From Methylobacter sp. KS41 (lineage in GTDB: Bacteria > Pseudomonadota > Gammaproteobacteria > Methylococcales > Methylomonadaceae), in assembly GCA_002862125.1 (NCBI GenBank), contig PHSP01000001.1, positions 434,001 to 498,000 on the forward strand: DNA of 64,000 nt. The letters run 5' to 3'. Of this stretch, positions 9,000 to 18,610 are shown one piece after another (within the stretch, counting starts at the first letter, position 1; each line of letters opens with the position of its first letter). The notes beneath the pieces were generated by a model. It was given only the letters and a program-made list of their open reading frames with translations, was not told the origin of the DNA and did not search any database. The position numbers and the translations under genes were made by a program.

Positions 9000-9692
9000 A
9001 TGTCTAGTTTTAATATTCTCGTTGTTGAAGATGAAGATGCTATCAGAGGTATGTTAATGATGGTTCTTGAACAATCCGGTTTTGAGCCGGTTATAGCCGC
9101 CGATGCGGAGGAGGCGCAAAAGGCTCTGGATGATAACCCTCCGGATTTAATACTGCTGGACTGGATGTTACCAGGCATCAGCGGAGTTGAATGGGCCCGG
9201 CGCTTAAAGAAGGAACCCATTTATCGTGATATTCCCATCATATTGTTAACAGCTCGTGGTGAAGAAGAGGACAAGGTTAGAGGCCTGGAAATTGGCGCCG
9301 ATGACTATATAACCAAACCATTTTCACCCAAAGAATTAGTCGCGCGTATCCGCGCCGTTTTGCGCAGGAGCGGGAAAATCCAGGGCTTGGCACAGATCAC
9401 CCTGGGCGATTTAATACTGGATACTGAACAGCACCGGCTCAGCATTGGCGACAAGCAGTTGGAAGTGAGCCCCACCGAATTCCGCTTAATGCATTTTTTT
9501 ATGACTCATCCCGATAAAGTTTACAGCCGCACCCAATTGCTGGATCAGGTTTGGGGGCGCAGTGTCTACATTGAGGAACGCACAATTGATGTGCATATTC
9601 GCCGCCTGAGAAAAATACTTGAGGAATACGGGCGTGAAGATTTAGTGCAAACCGTGCGTGGTTTCGGCTACCGTTTTTCAATAGCGGATTGA
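9000..9692 (+). CDS. phoB: Phosphate regulon response regulator PhoB
   Basis: A 230-residue OmpR-family response regulator. The receiver domain (1-120) has the acidic pair at 11-12, the phosphoacceptor Asp54 (ILLDWMLPG), Thr84 and Lys106. The winged-helix DNA-binding domain (about 130-228) ends with the typical [10 protein letters not shown] and VRGFGYRF. It should activate phosphate-starvation genes when phosphorylated by PhoR, encoded 5 bases downstream. No pst or phoU genes are present in the window. Confidence 0.95.
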   Translation: MSSFNILVVEDEDAIRGMLMMVLEQSGFEPVIAADAEEAQKALDDNPPDLILLDWMLPGISGVEWARRLKKEPIYRDIPIILLTARGEEEDKVRGLEIGADDYITKPFSPKELVARIRAVLRRSGKIQGLAQITLGDLILDTEQHRLSIGDKQLEVSPTEFRLMHFFMTHPDKVYSRTQLLDQVWGRSVYIEERTIDVHIRRLRKILEEYGREDLVQTVRGFGYRFSIAD

Positions 9693-9697
9693 GCGTT

Positions 9698-10975
9698 ATG
9701 GGAGCGTGGCGAAAAGAAATGAATACCGCGCTTTTACTGTTCTTGACGACGGCAGTAATAGGCGGAGTTACCGGGCTTTTTCTACCTGTATTGACCTTGC
9801 TGATGTTGGGCGTCATTATTCGCCAGGTAGTGCAGATCAGCCGCTTCGAAAAATGGATAAGCACCGGAGGTCAAAGTAAATATCCTAAAACAAGCGGTAT
9901 CTGGGAAGAAATTTATTACCATGTTTATCGCATAAAAAAAAATGACAAACGCCGTAAAAAGAAACTGAGCAAAATGATTGACCAGTTTCGCCAGTCCACC
10001 GAGGCTTTACCTGATGCAGCGGTTGTTTTGGGCGTCCATGATGAAATTGACTGGGCGAACAAAGCCGCGAGACTGGTCTTTGGTTTGCAGCACACTGATA
10101 AAGGCCAGCGGATTCCCAATCTCATTCGTTTTCCAGAGTTTATCCGTTACCTCAAATCCGGAAATTACAAAGAAGCGGTTATTATGCCGTCGCCCGTCGA
10201 TAATCGCATTACCCTGGAAGTGCGGATTATACCGTATGGCGCCGGACTGCGGCTGCTTTTGGCGCAAGATGTCACGCAACTGAAAAAAATGGAACGGATG
10301 CGCAAGGATTTTGTGGCGAATGTATCCCATGAACTCAGAACGCCATTAACTGTATTGAGAGGTTATCTGGAGACTTTACAGGATATGGATGACGGACATT
10401 CACCCTTATTAACCAGCTCGTTTCAGCAAATGCAGGGACAAACAGAGCGAATGCAGCACCTCGTTGACGACCTGTTATTATTGACTCGCCTGGAAACGCA
10501 GCAGAAAAAATCACAGTGCGTGGATGTACCCTCGTTAATAAGCCAGGTTTGTAAAGAAGGCGATACCATTGAAAATGCTTCAAGACGCACCCAGTTAATT
10601 CTGGATACAAATGCTCATATAGTTGGTGAAGAGCAAGAATTGCGTAGCGCATTCACTAACTTATTAGGCAATGCACTTAAATATTCTCCCAAAGACTCGC
10701 TAGTAAAAGTGCGCTGGTATCAAGAGAAAGGGGCGGTCGTGCTGGCTGTTGAGGATCAGGGCGAGGGCATTGCAAAAGCAGATATACCCAGAGTGACAGA
10801 AAGGTTTTACCGGGTTGAAACCAAGCGCCACAAAAAAGTGAACGGAACCGGACTGGGCTTGGCTATTGTCAAACATGTGCTAATGCGTCACGACGCTCGC
10901 TTGACTATCACCAGTGAATTAGGCAAAGGCAGTTGTTTCAGCTGCCATTTCCCTGTAGAACGAATATGTAATTAA
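9698..10975 (+). CDS. phoR: Phosphate regulon sensor histidine kinase PhoR
   Basis: A membrane histidine kinase of about 425 residues. Two close N-terminal helices (about 9-45), a charged linker rich in Lys and Arg (KKNDKRRKKK), a PAS-like domain (about 90-190), the H-box NVSHELRTPLTVLRGYLE, and the ATPase boxes (LLGNALKYSP, DQGEGI, GTGLGLAIV) are all present. I choose the ATG at 9698, just after the phoB stop, rather than the TTG at 9689. It phosphorylates PhoB under phosphate limitation. Confidence 0.93.
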   Translation: MGAWRKEMNTALLLFLTTAVIGGVTGLFLPVLTLLMLGVIIRQVVQISRFEKWISTGGQSKYPKTSGIWEEIYYHVYRIKKNDKRRKKKLSKMIDQFRQSTEALPDAAVVLGVHDEIDWANKAARLVFGLQHTDKGQRIPNLIRFPEFIRYLKSGNYKEAVIMPSPVDNRITLEVRIIPYGAGLRLLLAQDVTQLKKMERMRKDFVANVSHELRTPLTVLRGYLETLQDMDDGHSPLLTSSFQQMQGQTERMQHLVDDLLLLTRLETQQKKSQCVDVPSLISQVCKEGDTIENASRRTQLILDTNAHIVGEEQELRSAFTNLLGNALKYSPKDSLVKVRWYQEKGAVVLAVEDQGEGIAKADIPRVTERFYRVETKRHKKVNGTGLGLAIVKHVLMRHDARLTITSELGKGSCFSCHFPVERICN

Positions 10976-11005
10976 AGCGTTATGACTCAGGCGGCGCGCG
11001 GGTGC

Positions 11006-11042
11006 ATAACGTAACCCGCCAACGAGTATCGGGTTACGTTAT
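11006..11042. repeat. 13-bp perfect inverted repeat downstream of phoR
   Basis: ATAACGTAACCCG (11006-11018) and its exact complement at 11030-11042 enclose an 11-base loop. The right arm (GGGTTACGTTATCG) is related to the GGGTTATGCTATCG in the edd-eda spacer, so this looks like a member of a dispersed intergenic repeat family. It may also help end phoR transcription, although there is no T-tract. Confidence 0.55.
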
Positions 11043-11108
11043 CGTCAGGAGCCCCCCCCTGCACCGCGCCGTCTCCAGCATCCATTTAGCTGCAATCCAT
11101 CCCGCACA

Positions 11109-11471
11109 TTAGCTTTTGCCTGGCAACATGCCTACCGAACCAGGTTTAATTCTTTTGCAGGTAACAACCACATCTTCCAAATGGCATTGTTTCTTACCGC
11201 TATTCGTAGCGTCGCATCCGGTGCAAACAGCCTTGCCATTATCCTTTATTGCTTCAACATGCCAGCCGTAACCTTGCGTCTGACAGAATTTTTTGCTGTA
11301 GTTCTTGATATTGTAAGGTTTCGAAGCCACTGCAATAGCATCCGATTCAAGTGCACAGCCAGGCGATGGCAACGTATTCGCCATAAGATCACGGTAAATA
11401 TATTCTGTCGCCAATGCCGTACCTGAAAAAAAGACTACCGCTGCCAACAGACCTAGTAAATTAAGTTTCAT
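11109..11471 (-). CDS. Small secreted Cys-rich protein
   Basis: A 120-residue protein with a signal peptide (MKLNLLGLLAAVVFFSGTALA) and a mature part containing six cysteines in a regular arrangement (SPGCAL, KKFCQTQGYGWHV, AVCTGCD, KQCHLEDVVVTC), suggesting disulfides in the periplasm. I choose the ATG at 11471 because an AGGA precedes it by 9 bases; the longer MTRKKT start is less well placed. The function is unknown. It lies 92 bases downstream of the small membrane protein gene on the same strand. Confidence 0.65.
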   Translation of the reverse strand: MKLNLLGLLAAVVFFSGTALATEYIYRDLMANTLPSPGCALESDAIAVASKPYNIKNYSKKFCQTQGYGWHVEAIKDNGKAVCTGCDATNSGKKQCHLEDVVVTCKRIKPGSVGMLPGKS

Positions 11472-11563
11472 GGTTTTTTTCCTGGTCATTATCGTTATTT
11501 TTAAGAAATTGTAGTGCGTTAAAATAAATACAAATTATTGCCTCAAATAAAGCAAGAAAACAT

Positions 11564-11752
11564 TTAATAATTTTTCAACACCCGGATATTCAATTGAGCA
11601 TTTTCCTCTTCAACCTGCTGCTTAATCGGGGCAAATTTTTCATTCTCACTTTGTTTAATCAGGAGAATACCCGTCACTATTACAAACACTGTAATGCCCA
11701 CATATAACCAGAACCTGTCATTTTGTTGTACTTCTTCACTCATTTTTTTCAC
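11564..11752 (-). CDS. Small single-helix membrane protein
   Basis: A 62-residue protein with one membrane helix (about 14-30, FWLYVGITVFVIVTGILLI) followed by a charged C-terminal coiled segment (QVEEENAQLNIRVLKNY). It begins 6 bases after the thioredoxin-like gene and is probably co-transcribed with it, with an AAAAGGTGAAAAAA leader. No function is recognised; a partner or anchor role for the redox protein is inferred from position only. Confidence 0.6.
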   Translation of the reverse strand: MKKMSEEVQQNDRFWLYVGITVFVIVTGILLIKQSENEKFAPIKQQVEEENAQLNIRVLKNY

Positions 11753-11758
11753 CTTTTA

Positions 11759-11992
11759 TTATTTTAGGTCATCAATGGATGCGCCAAAGTTGATATGAAA
11801 AACCCGGTCATTTAAGACCAATGCCGGAACAGATTTCACCCCGGCCCTTTCTGCTTCGGCAATCCGGCCGGCATGCTCTCCCAAATGTACAACTTCAACT
11901 TGATACTTTGAACGGTCAATAGCCTCTGCTACCATTTGTTCTGCGCCCAAACAAACAGGGCAACCGGCATGATAAAAAATTGCAGTACTCAT
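11759..11992 (-). CDS. Glutaredoxin/thioredoxin-like protein with CPVC motif
   Basis: A 77-residue protein of the small thioredoxin fold: HAGCPVCLGAEQ places a CxxC redox motif near residue 11, followed by VEVVHLGEHAGRIAEAERAGVKSVPALVL, where SVPAL supplies the cis-Pro loop. It has no signal peptide. AAGGAG at 12001-12006 lies 8 bases from the ATG at 11992 but only 2 from the upstream ATG at 11998, so I use 11992. It probably transfers electrons in the cytoplasm, but its partner is unknown. Confidence 0.75.
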   Translation of the reverse strand: MSTAIFYHAGCPVCLGAEQMVAEAIDRSKYQVEVVHLGEHAGRIAEAERAGVKSVPALVLNDRVFHINFGASIDDLK

Positions 11993-12344
11993 AATCATTT
12001 CTCCTTAAAGCATAGTAGTGAGTCGAAACTATAAAAGCAATCACACAACTTTGTCAATAAATTTTCGATTCGATACTAGTTACCCGGCGACAGGCCAGTA
12101 AAGGTTTTCTGGAGGGCATAATCACTCGAGCAAATATTTTTATAGAATATTTTCAAGGTTATGCACAAATCCATGTTAAAAACTCCCAAATAATGTTAAA
12201 ACAACATTGACCTGAAAGTGCCCTAGTCATTGCAATCAATACAGCATCTTGAGACGAATTCTGCGATAATGAAACCTCATTATTTTGCAATAAATCTGCG
12301 TTTCCCTTACACCGGCCTATAATTTTTTATTCTACAACCTACAC
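11993..12344. other. Intergenic region with candidate zwf promoter
   Basis: About 350 AT-rich bases between divergent genes. A perfect minus-10-like TATAAT lies at 12318-12323, 21 bases before the zwf ATG, without a convincing minus-35 at the right distance. No RNA gene or riboswitch is recognised. Confidence 0.35.
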
Positions 12345-13814
12345 ATGAAAGCCACAAAAACATTTGAACCCTGCGATTTAGTAATTTATGGCGCATTAGG
12401 CGATCTATCGAAACGCAAGCTGCTCATTTCCCTCTATCGTCTCGAAAACGCAAACTTCATCGAACCTGAAACCCGTATCATCGGTGTGGATCGACATGAC
12501 CTGAATAGTCCGGAATTTGTTAATTTGGCGCACAAAAGCTTGCAGGACTTTTTGAGCGATGATATTGACAACGCCGTATGGGAGCGGTTTTCAACCAGGC
12601 TTTCCTATCTGAAAATAGATTTGACCCAGCCGGATCAATACCGGCAGTTAAACGCCGTCATTGACCAAAAATCCAGAATTATGGTCAATTACTTTGCAGT
12701 GTCGCCATTTCTATTTAAAAACATTTGCCAGGGACTCGACAAATCAGGAATTTTGACTGAAAACTCGCGCATGGTGATGGAAAAACCCATCGGCCATGAC
12801 CTTAAATCATCAAAAGACATCAATGACGTAGTGGCCAGCGTGTTCAGTGAGAAGCAGGTTTATCGCATAGATCATTACCTGGGCAAAGAAACCGTATTGA
12901 ATTTACTGGCGTTGCGCTTTGCCAACTCCATTTTCACCACCAATTGGAATCACAATACCATCGACCACATTCAGATTACCGTAGCCGAAGAAGTCGGTAT
13001 TGAAGGCCGCTGGGATTATTTTGATAAAACCGGACAATTGCGTGACATGTTGCAAAATCACCTGTTACAGATTCTGACCTTTATCGCCATGGAGCCGCCA
13101 GTTAATCTGGAAGCCGAAAGCATACACAATGAAAAAATTAAAGTCCTCAAGGCTCTTCGTCCAATTACCTCAAATAACGTTGAAGAAAAAACCGTGCGTG
13201 GACAGTACAGCGCTGGTTATATCAAAGGTAATGCAGTACCCGGTTACCTTGAAGAAGACGGGGCGAATACTGAAAGCGTTACAGAAAGTTTTGTCGCCTT
13301 GCGTGTTGATATTGATAACTGGCGTTGGGCGGGAGTCCCCTTCTATTTGCGTACCGGCAAACGTTTAGCCGGCAAGCGCACTGAAATTGTTGTTTATTTT
13401 AAACAACTGCCACACAATATTTTTAAGGACAGCTTCCGTGAACTGCCTCCCAATAAATTGATTATTCATTTACAACCGAATGAAGGCGTGGAAATCGAGA
13501 TGCTTAATAAAATACCCGGCATTGATGAGCACATTAAACTGCAAAAAACCAAGCTGGATCTAAGCTTTTCCGATACGTTTAAAAAAAGCCGGATTTTTGG
13601 CGGCTATGAAAAACTGATCCTGGAGGCCATGCGCGGCAATCCTACGCTGTTTCTCAGCCGCGAAGAAATTGAACAGGCCTGGGCCTGGGTTGATTCCATA
13701 CAAAATGCCTGGCGCCATTATAAATATACGCCTAAACCCTACCCTGCAGGCACTTGGGGGCCTGTCGCTTCGGTTGCCTTGATTGCCAGAGATGGCAGAG
13801 CCTGGGAAGAATAA
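12345..13814 (+). CDS. zwf: Glucose-6-phosphate 1-dehydrogenase
   Basis: A 489-residue enzyme that oxidises glucose 6-phosphate to 6-phosphogluconolactone with NAD(P)+, the entry to both the Entner-Doudoroff and oxidative pentose phosphate routes. The nucleotide-binding [11 protein letters not shown] lies at 16-26, EKP at 146-148 and the catalytic RIDHYLGKE at 174-182. Length is normal. It heads a zwf-edd-eda-gltA run on the same strand; a 6-phosphogluconolactonase gene is not in the window. Confidence 0.97.
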   Translation: MKATKTFEPCDLVIYGALGDLSKRKLLISLYRLENANFIEPETRIIGVDRHDLNSPEFVNLAHKSLQDFLSDDIDNAVWERFSTRLSYLKIDLTQPDQYRQLNAVIDQKSRIMVNYFAVSPFLFKNICQGLDKSGILTENSRMVMEKPIGHDLKSSKDINDVVASVFSEKQVYRIDHYLGKETVLNLLALRFANSIFTTNWNHNTIDHIQITVAEEVGIEGRWDYFDKTGQLRDMLQNHLLQILTFIAMEPPVNLEAESIHNEKIKVLKALRPITSNNVEEKTVRGQYSAGYIKGNAVPGYLEEDGANTESVTESFVALRVDIDNWRWAGVPFYLRTGKRLAGKRTEIVVYFKQLPHNIFKDSFRELPPNKLIIHLQPNEGVEIEMLNKIPGIDEHIKLQKTKLDLSFSDTFKKSRIFGGYEKLILEAMRGNPTLFLSREEIEQAWAWVDSIQNAWRHYKYTPKPYPAGTWGPVASVALIARDGRAWEE

Positions 13815-13849
13815 CTAATCCTCCGCGCAACCCTAATCTAGGAAAAAAC

Positions 13850-15670
13850 ATGCATCCAGTAATAGAGAAAGTAACGCAAGAAATCATCGAACGCAGCCAT
13901 AAAACCCGCTCAGCCTACCTGAACTATATTGATACTATCGCCAAAAAAGGCCCAATTCGTTCCGGCATGGCCTGCGGTAATCTGGCGCACGGCTTTGCGG
14001 CCTGCAGCGCTACTGAGAAAGCCGATTTGACCGGTGATCAAAAAGCCAATATCGCCATCGTTACATCCTACAATGATATGTTGTCGGCTCACCAACCGTA
14101 TAAGGATGCGCCTGATCTAATCAAAGCCGCCATCAGAGAAGCGGGCGGTGTAGCCCAGGTTGCCGGCGGCGTGCCAGCCATGTGCGACGGTATCACTCAG
14201 GGGCAGCCGGGGATGGAACTGTCATTGTTCAGCCGTGACTTGATTGCCATGACCACCGCCATAGGCATGAGCCACAACATGTTTGACGGGGCGTTGTACC
14301 TGGGCGTTTGCGACAAAATTGTACCCGGACTGCTGATTGGCGCGCTAAGTTTCGGTCACTTAGCCGCCGTATTTGTTCCTGCAGGACCCATGCCCAGCGG
14401 CTTAACCAACAAAGAAAAAGCCCGCGCCCGTCAAGCTTACGCTATCGGAAAAATTGGCCGTAAAGAGCTGCTGGAAGCGGAATCTGCATCTTACCATAGC
14501 CCCGGCACCTGTACGTTTTACGGTACTGCGAACAGTAACCAGATGATGATGGAAATTATGGGGCTGCATCTGCCAGGCAGTTCATTCATCAATCCTTATA
14601 CTCCGTTGCGTGATGAATTAACCAAGGCCGCAGCCAGACAAGTTTTAAAGTTTACGGCACTGGGTGACGATTATCGCCCGATTGCTCACATGGTCGACGA
14701 AAAAGCGATTGTCAATGCAGTCATCGGTTTACTGGCGACCGGCGGGTCAACCAACCACACCATGCACTTGGTGGCCATTGCCCGGGCCGCCGGCATCGTT
14801 CTAAACTGGGATGATTTTGACAGGCTTTCGAAAGCGATTCCGTTAATTGCAAAAATCTATCCCAATGGCCCCGCTGATGTTAACCACTTCCAAGCCGCGG
14901 GCGGCATGGGCGTATTAATAGCCGAGCTGTTAAGAAACGGTCTTCTTCATGAAGATATTTTAACGGTTGCCGATCAGCGCGGCATGAACAGCTACCGCCA
15001 GGAACCCAAGCTGATTGACAATAAATTGATCTGGGAACCAGTCCCCGAGACCTCGCTGGATACCGAAGTTCTCGGCACCGTCGAAAAACCGTTTGCTACC
15101 GGCGGCGGTTTACATGTTATGCACGGTAATTTAGGCCGCGGCATATCCAAACTGTCCGCGGTATCGGCGGAACACCAGATCGTTGAAGCCCCGGCCATTG
15201 TGTTCGATGACCAGGAGGATATGCTTGCCGCCTTTAAACGCGGGGAGCTGGAAAAAGATTTTGTCGCCGTTATCCGCTTTCAGGGACCACGTTCCAATGG
15301 CATGCCGGAACTGCATAAACTGACGCCGCCGCTGGGCGTGCTTCAGGACAAAGGCTTCAAGGTCGCCCTGGTGACTGATGGCCGTATGTCCGGAGCCTCC
15401 GGCAAAGTCCCTTCGGTTATCCATCTTTGCCCGGAATGTGAAGTTGGCGGGCCGCTGGCGAAGGTACGCAATGGCGATATTATTTCCATGAACCTGCAAA
15501 CGGGTGATATCAATGTGCTGGTCAGCGAGGATGAATTCAATGCCCGGATTCCCGAGCCTAATTCCGCAAAAAATCACCACTATGGCATGGGACGCGAGAT
15601 GTTCGGCGGCTTCCGGCTGGGTGCATCTTCTGCTGAAACAGGCGCCTCCAACCTGTTCCTTGTCGATTAA
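13850..15670 (+). CDS. edd: 6-phosphogluconate dehydratase
   Basis: A 606-residue iron-sulfur dehydratase of the IlvD/Edd family that converts 6-phosphogluconate to 2-keto-3-deoxy-6-phosphogluconate. Family motifs are intact: CDGITQG at 112-118 and [10 protein letters not shown] at 151-160, with a third likely cluster Cys early on (ACGNLAHG). I start at the ATG at 13850 (MHPVIEK); an upstream in-frame start would run through the end of zwf. It follows zwf by 35 bases. Confidence 0.96.
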   Translation: MHPVIEKVTQEIIERSHKTRSAYLNYIDTIAKKGPIRSGMACGNLAHGFAACSATEKADLTGDQKANIAIVTSYNDMLSAHQPYKDAPDLIKAAIREAGGVAQVAGGVPAMCDGITQGQPGMELSLFSRDLIAMTTAIGMSHNMFDGALYLGVCDKIVPGLLIGALSFGHLAAVFVPAGPMPSGLTNKEKARARQAYAIGKIGRKELLEAESASYHSPGTCTFYGTANSNQMMMEIMGLHLPGSSFINPYTPLRDELTKAAARQVLKFTALGDDYRPIAHMVDEKAIVNAVIGLLATGGSTNHTMHLVAIARAAGIVLNWDDFDRLSKAIPLIAKIYPNGPADVNHFQAAGGMGVLIAELLRNGLLHEDILTVADQRGMNSYRQEPKLIDNKLIWEPVPETSLDTEVLGTVEKPFATGGGLHVMHGNLGRGISKLSAVSAEHQIVEAPAIVFDDQEDMLAAFKRGELEKDFVAVIRFQGPRSNGMPELHKLTPPLGVLQDKGFKVALVTDGRMSGASGKVPSVIHLCPECEVGGPLAKVRNGDIISMNLQTGDINVLVSEDEFNARIPEPNSAKNHHYGMGREMFGGFRLGASSAETGASNLFLVD

Positions 15671-15689
15671 CTTGAAAACTATAATGCTG

Positions 15690-15757
15690 GCTGGGTTAAC
15701 ATAACCCAAACTTTCCAACGTTTTTGCCGGGTTATGCTATCGCTAACCCGGCCTACA
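15690..15757. repeat. Dispersed intergenic repeat between edd and eda
   Basis: Two hairpins built on the same word: GGGTTA/TAACCC at 15693-15707 and CCGGGTTA (15727-15734) pairing with TAACCCGG (15744-15751). The second arm resembles the repeat at 11030-11042. It looks like a chromosomal repeat rather than a gene-specific control site, although it could attenuate read-through from edd to eda. Confidence 0.5.
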
Positions 15758-15775
15758 AAACCACCGGGTAACACA

Positions 15776-16426
15776 ATGAATTCAAACAACTGGAAAATCC
15801 AACCCAAAGACGTTTTACACGCTGGTCCTGTCATGCCCGTCATGGTCATTCAAAACCTGGACGATGCCGTGCCTTTGGCTAGAGCCCTGGTTGCAGGCGG
15901 GATTAAAGTGCTGGAAATCACCTTGCGCACGCCTATCGCACTGGATGCCATAAGACTTATCAGCCAGGAAGTCAAGGATGCGATTGTCGGCGCAGGCACA
16001 ATTACCACGCCAGAACAGTTAAAAGCCGCCGAAGATGCAGGGGCGGTTTTTGCCATCAGTCCCGGCCTGACCCCCGCATTGCTGACTGCCGCTAAAGCGG
16101 GCAATATTGCCTTGATTCCGGGCATATCGACCCTGTCGGAATTAATGACAGGCATGGAGTACGGTCTGGATCATTTCAAATTTTTTCCAGCCGAAGCCGC
16201 CGGCGGCATACCGATGCTTAAATCAATTGCAGGGCCTATTCCCTCCGCTACTTTTTGCCCCACCGGCGGAATTTCGCCTGAAAATTACAACGCCTATTTA
16301 AACTTGAGCAATGTCGCCTGCGTTGGCGGTTCCTGGCTAGTCCCCGCGGATGCAGTGAAATCGAAAAACTGGTCCAAAGTGACTGAACTGGCAAAGCAAG
16401 CCATCGCTAATGTTACTCACGACTGA
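15776..16426 (+). CDS. eda: 2-keto-3-deoxy-6-phosphogluconate aldolase
   Basis: A 216-residue class I aldolase that splits 2-keto-3-deoxy-6-phosphogluconate into pyruvate and glyceraldehyde 3-phosphate, the last step of the Entner-Doudoroff pathway. Glu48 (LEITLRTP) and the Schiff-base Lys135 (DHFKFFPAE) are present, as is the phosphate-binding PTGGI. The ATG at 15776 (MNSNNW) matches the family N-terminus; the longer frame would read through the repeat. It is 52 bases upstream of gltA. Confidence 0.96.
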   Translation: MNSNNWKIQPKDVLHAGPVMPVMVIQNLDDAVPLARALVAGGIKVLEITLRTPIALDAIRLISQEVKDAIVGAGTITTPEQLKAAEDAGAVFAISPGLTPALLTAAKAGNIALIPGISTLSELMTGMEYGLDHFKFFPAEAAGGIPMLKSIAGPIPSATFCPTGGISPENYNAYLNLSNVACVGGSWLVPADAVKSKNWSKVTELAKQAIANVTHD

Positions 16427-16478
16427 GTCATCCGGCGTTGTCATAGTGCCATACTGTTTTTAAATAGAGAGAAAAGCC

Positions 16479-17780
16479 ATGACCAATCCACGCAGTCTTA
16501 CCTTAAATGAAAATACTCAGTCTTTATGCGAGCTACCTGTTTTATCCGGTACTATCGGGCCGGATGTCTTGGATGTACAAGGGTTGTATAAACAGACCGG
16601 CATGTTTACTTACGACCCCGGTTTTACGTCCACGGCCAGTTGCAGTTCAACGATCACCTACATAGATGGTGAAGCGGGGATATTACTTTACCGTGGCTAT
16701 CCCATTGAACAGCTGGCCGAAAAGTGCACTTTTCTGGAAGTCTGCTATCTACTGCTGAACGGTGAATTACCGGATACCCCGGAAATACAAAGATTCGAAG
16801 GCACTATTACCATGCACACAATGGTGCATGACCAACTCACCAACTTCTTCAAAGGCTTTCGCCGTGACGCCCACCCGATGGCCATTATGGTTGCCGTAGT
16901 GGGCGCATTGTCAGCGTTTTATCACGATGCGCTGGATATAAAATCTAAAACCCATCGTGATCTAAGCGCCATCCGCCTGATTGCCAAAGTGCCGACTATC
17001 GTGGCAATGTGTCATAAATACAGCACAGGATTGCCGTTTATGTATCCGCAAAACAAGCTTAGTTATGTGGAAAACTTTATGCGCATGATGCTGGCTACAC
17101 CGTGCGATGATTTTGTACCTAACCCGGTCTTGGTACGCGCACTGGACAGAATCTTAATTCTTCATGCCGATCATGAGCAAAACGCCTCAACCTCAACCGT
17201 CCGCCTGGCTGGTTCCAGCGGCGCTAACCCTTACGCCTGCATTACCTCCGGGATTGCCTGTCTGTGGGGAGCCGCTCACGGCGGCGCTAACGAAGCGGTA
17301 CTCAACATGCTGACAGAAATTGGCGATGTTTCCCGTATTCCGGAATATATAAAAAAGGCCAAGGACAAAAATGACCCGTTCAGGCTTATGGGCTTCGGTC
17401 ACCGCGTTTATAAAAATTATGATCCACGCGCCACATTGATGCGTGCAACCTGTCATGAAGTCCTCACGGAACTGGGATTGCATGATGATGCGTTGTTTAA
17501 ATTAGCCCTTGAACTGGAACGGATTGCTCTTGAAGATGATTACTTCATCGAGAAAAAACTTTACCCGAATGTCGATTTTTATTCGGGTATTGTATTTCAC
17601 GCATTGGGCATACCCACCAATATGTTTACCGCCATGTTCGCCATGGGCAGAACTGTCGGCTGGATTGCGCACTGGGATGAGATGATAGCAGATCCCGATC
17701 AAAAAATCGGACGGCCCAGGCAGCTTTATACCGGCCCAACAAAGCGCGATGTGCCTGCGCATCATGGCAAATCAGTATAG
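16479..17780 (+). CDS. gltA: Citrate synthase
   Basis: A 433-residue type II (hexameric, NADH-sensitive type) citrate synthase that condenses oxaloacetate and acetyl-CoA. Active-site residues His268 (GAAHGGA), His308 (GFGHRVY) and the later Asp (YPNVDFYSG) are in the expected places. An AGAGAG-rich leader provides the ribosome-binding site. Placement behind the Entner-Doudoroff genes would link sugar phosphate catabolism to the TCA cycle, a functional grouping inferred from order. Confidence 0.96.
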   Translation: MTNPRSLTLNENTQSLCELPVLSGTIGPDVLDVQGLYKQTGMFTYDPGFTSTASCSSTITYIDGEAGILLYRGYPIEQLAEKCTFLEVCYLLLNGELPDTPEIQRFEGTITMHTMVHDQLTNFFKGFRRDAHPMAIMVAVVGALSAFYHDALDIKSKTHRDLSAIRLIAKVPTIVAMCHKYSTGLPFMYPQNKLSYVENFMRMMLATPCDDFVPNPVLVRALDRILILHADHEQNASTSTVRLAGSSGANPYACITSGIACLWGAAHGGANEAVLNMLTEIGDVSRIPEYIKKAKDKNDPFRLMGFGHRVYKNYDPRATLMRATCHEVLTELGLHDDALFKLALELERIALEDDYFIEKKLYPNVDFYSGIVFHALGIPTNMFTAMFAMGRTVGWIAHWDEMIADPDQKIGRPRQLYTGPTKRDVPAHHGKSV

Positions 17781-18144
17781 GATGTCCTTATACTCCTAAT
17801 ATTTCCGGCCCTCTTTCTAAATAAACATGGGCGTCAACTCAAGCAGAGGATTTGCGCTGACGCCTTAGTCCGGATACAGGTGCATTCAACAGTTTCCCGG
17901 ACGGAACAACTCCAGTACCTTAACCCGGCCGCTCCGCCCCTGACAAATTTGTAAATTCCCACCGGCTTTTAGCTGTTCCTACCGGCTTCTTTGTTAAGGA
18001 TCCACGTGCATTCCGGTACCGCATTATTTGTTTTCCCGGACGCCTCGTATCAGTTATAGTGAAACTTTCCCAAAGACTGCTGCAAAAGAAACATCGAACA
18101 TTTCAACGTCATCAGTGAAGACTTTTACCATCGAGGAAGCGGTT
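17781..18144. other. Intergenic region downstream of gltA
   Basis: About 360 bases. GGCGTCA and TGACGCC (near 17829-17866) could pair as a weak stem with a long loop, possibly ending gltA transcription. An in-frame extension of the next gene reaches 18028 but lacks a signal peptide-compatible start. Nothing else is recognised. Confidence 0.35.
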
Positions 18145-18438
18145 ATGAAAATCACATATATACTAGCTCTGCTATTATTTTTACCTGTTTGTTCTGCAGA
18201 AGAAAACTCCGGCAAGGTTTGTTTGAATATCCCGGAGCGAGGCGCTGAAACTGTTTTAATAGAACAAAATTGCAAAAAAGGGGACATTATTCAGCTTAAT
18301 AAACAGCTTGTCGCCCATCTTTGTGATTTTAAATCGGCGATTATCAATTACGATGGCAAAAACCAATTTGTATGCGTTTATCTCGGTGAAAAGCGCGCAT
18401 TACGTGAGGGAACCTACTTACCCGGCGGAAATAAATAA
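18145..18438 (+). CDS. Small secreted hypothetical protein
   Basis: A 97-residue protein with a clear signal peptide (MKITYILALLLFLPVCSAEE) and a mature domain with four cysteines (VCLNIPE, EQNCKKGD, HLCDFKSA, FVCVYLGE), probably forming two disulfides in the periplasm. GAGGAAGCGGTT precedes the ATG at 18145, which I prefer to the longer start at 18028. No family was recognised. It converges on mutS. Confidence 0.65.
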   Translation: MKITYILALLLFLPVCSAEENSGKVCLNIPERGAETVLIEQNCKKGDIIQLNKQLVAHLCDFKSAIINYDGKNQFVCVYLGEKRALREGTYLPGGNK

Positions 18439-18610
18439 CCTGAAATCAGCAATTGCCCGACTAAAAATACGGAATCGTTAAGCCAACATAAAAAGTCCGG
18501 ATTTGAGACTGAGCATGAATGCAACAGACGGTAACTTACCTTGGATGCTAAGCCAATTAAGCCGTTTATCCGCAAGGTTTTGGCCTCTGGATTGAGTATC
18601 AGAAATAAAA

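Noticed and set aside
8547-9007. Two overlapping short frames upstream of phoB
   Set aside because: No motif, weak starts, and the second runs into phoB; more likely regulatory sequence.
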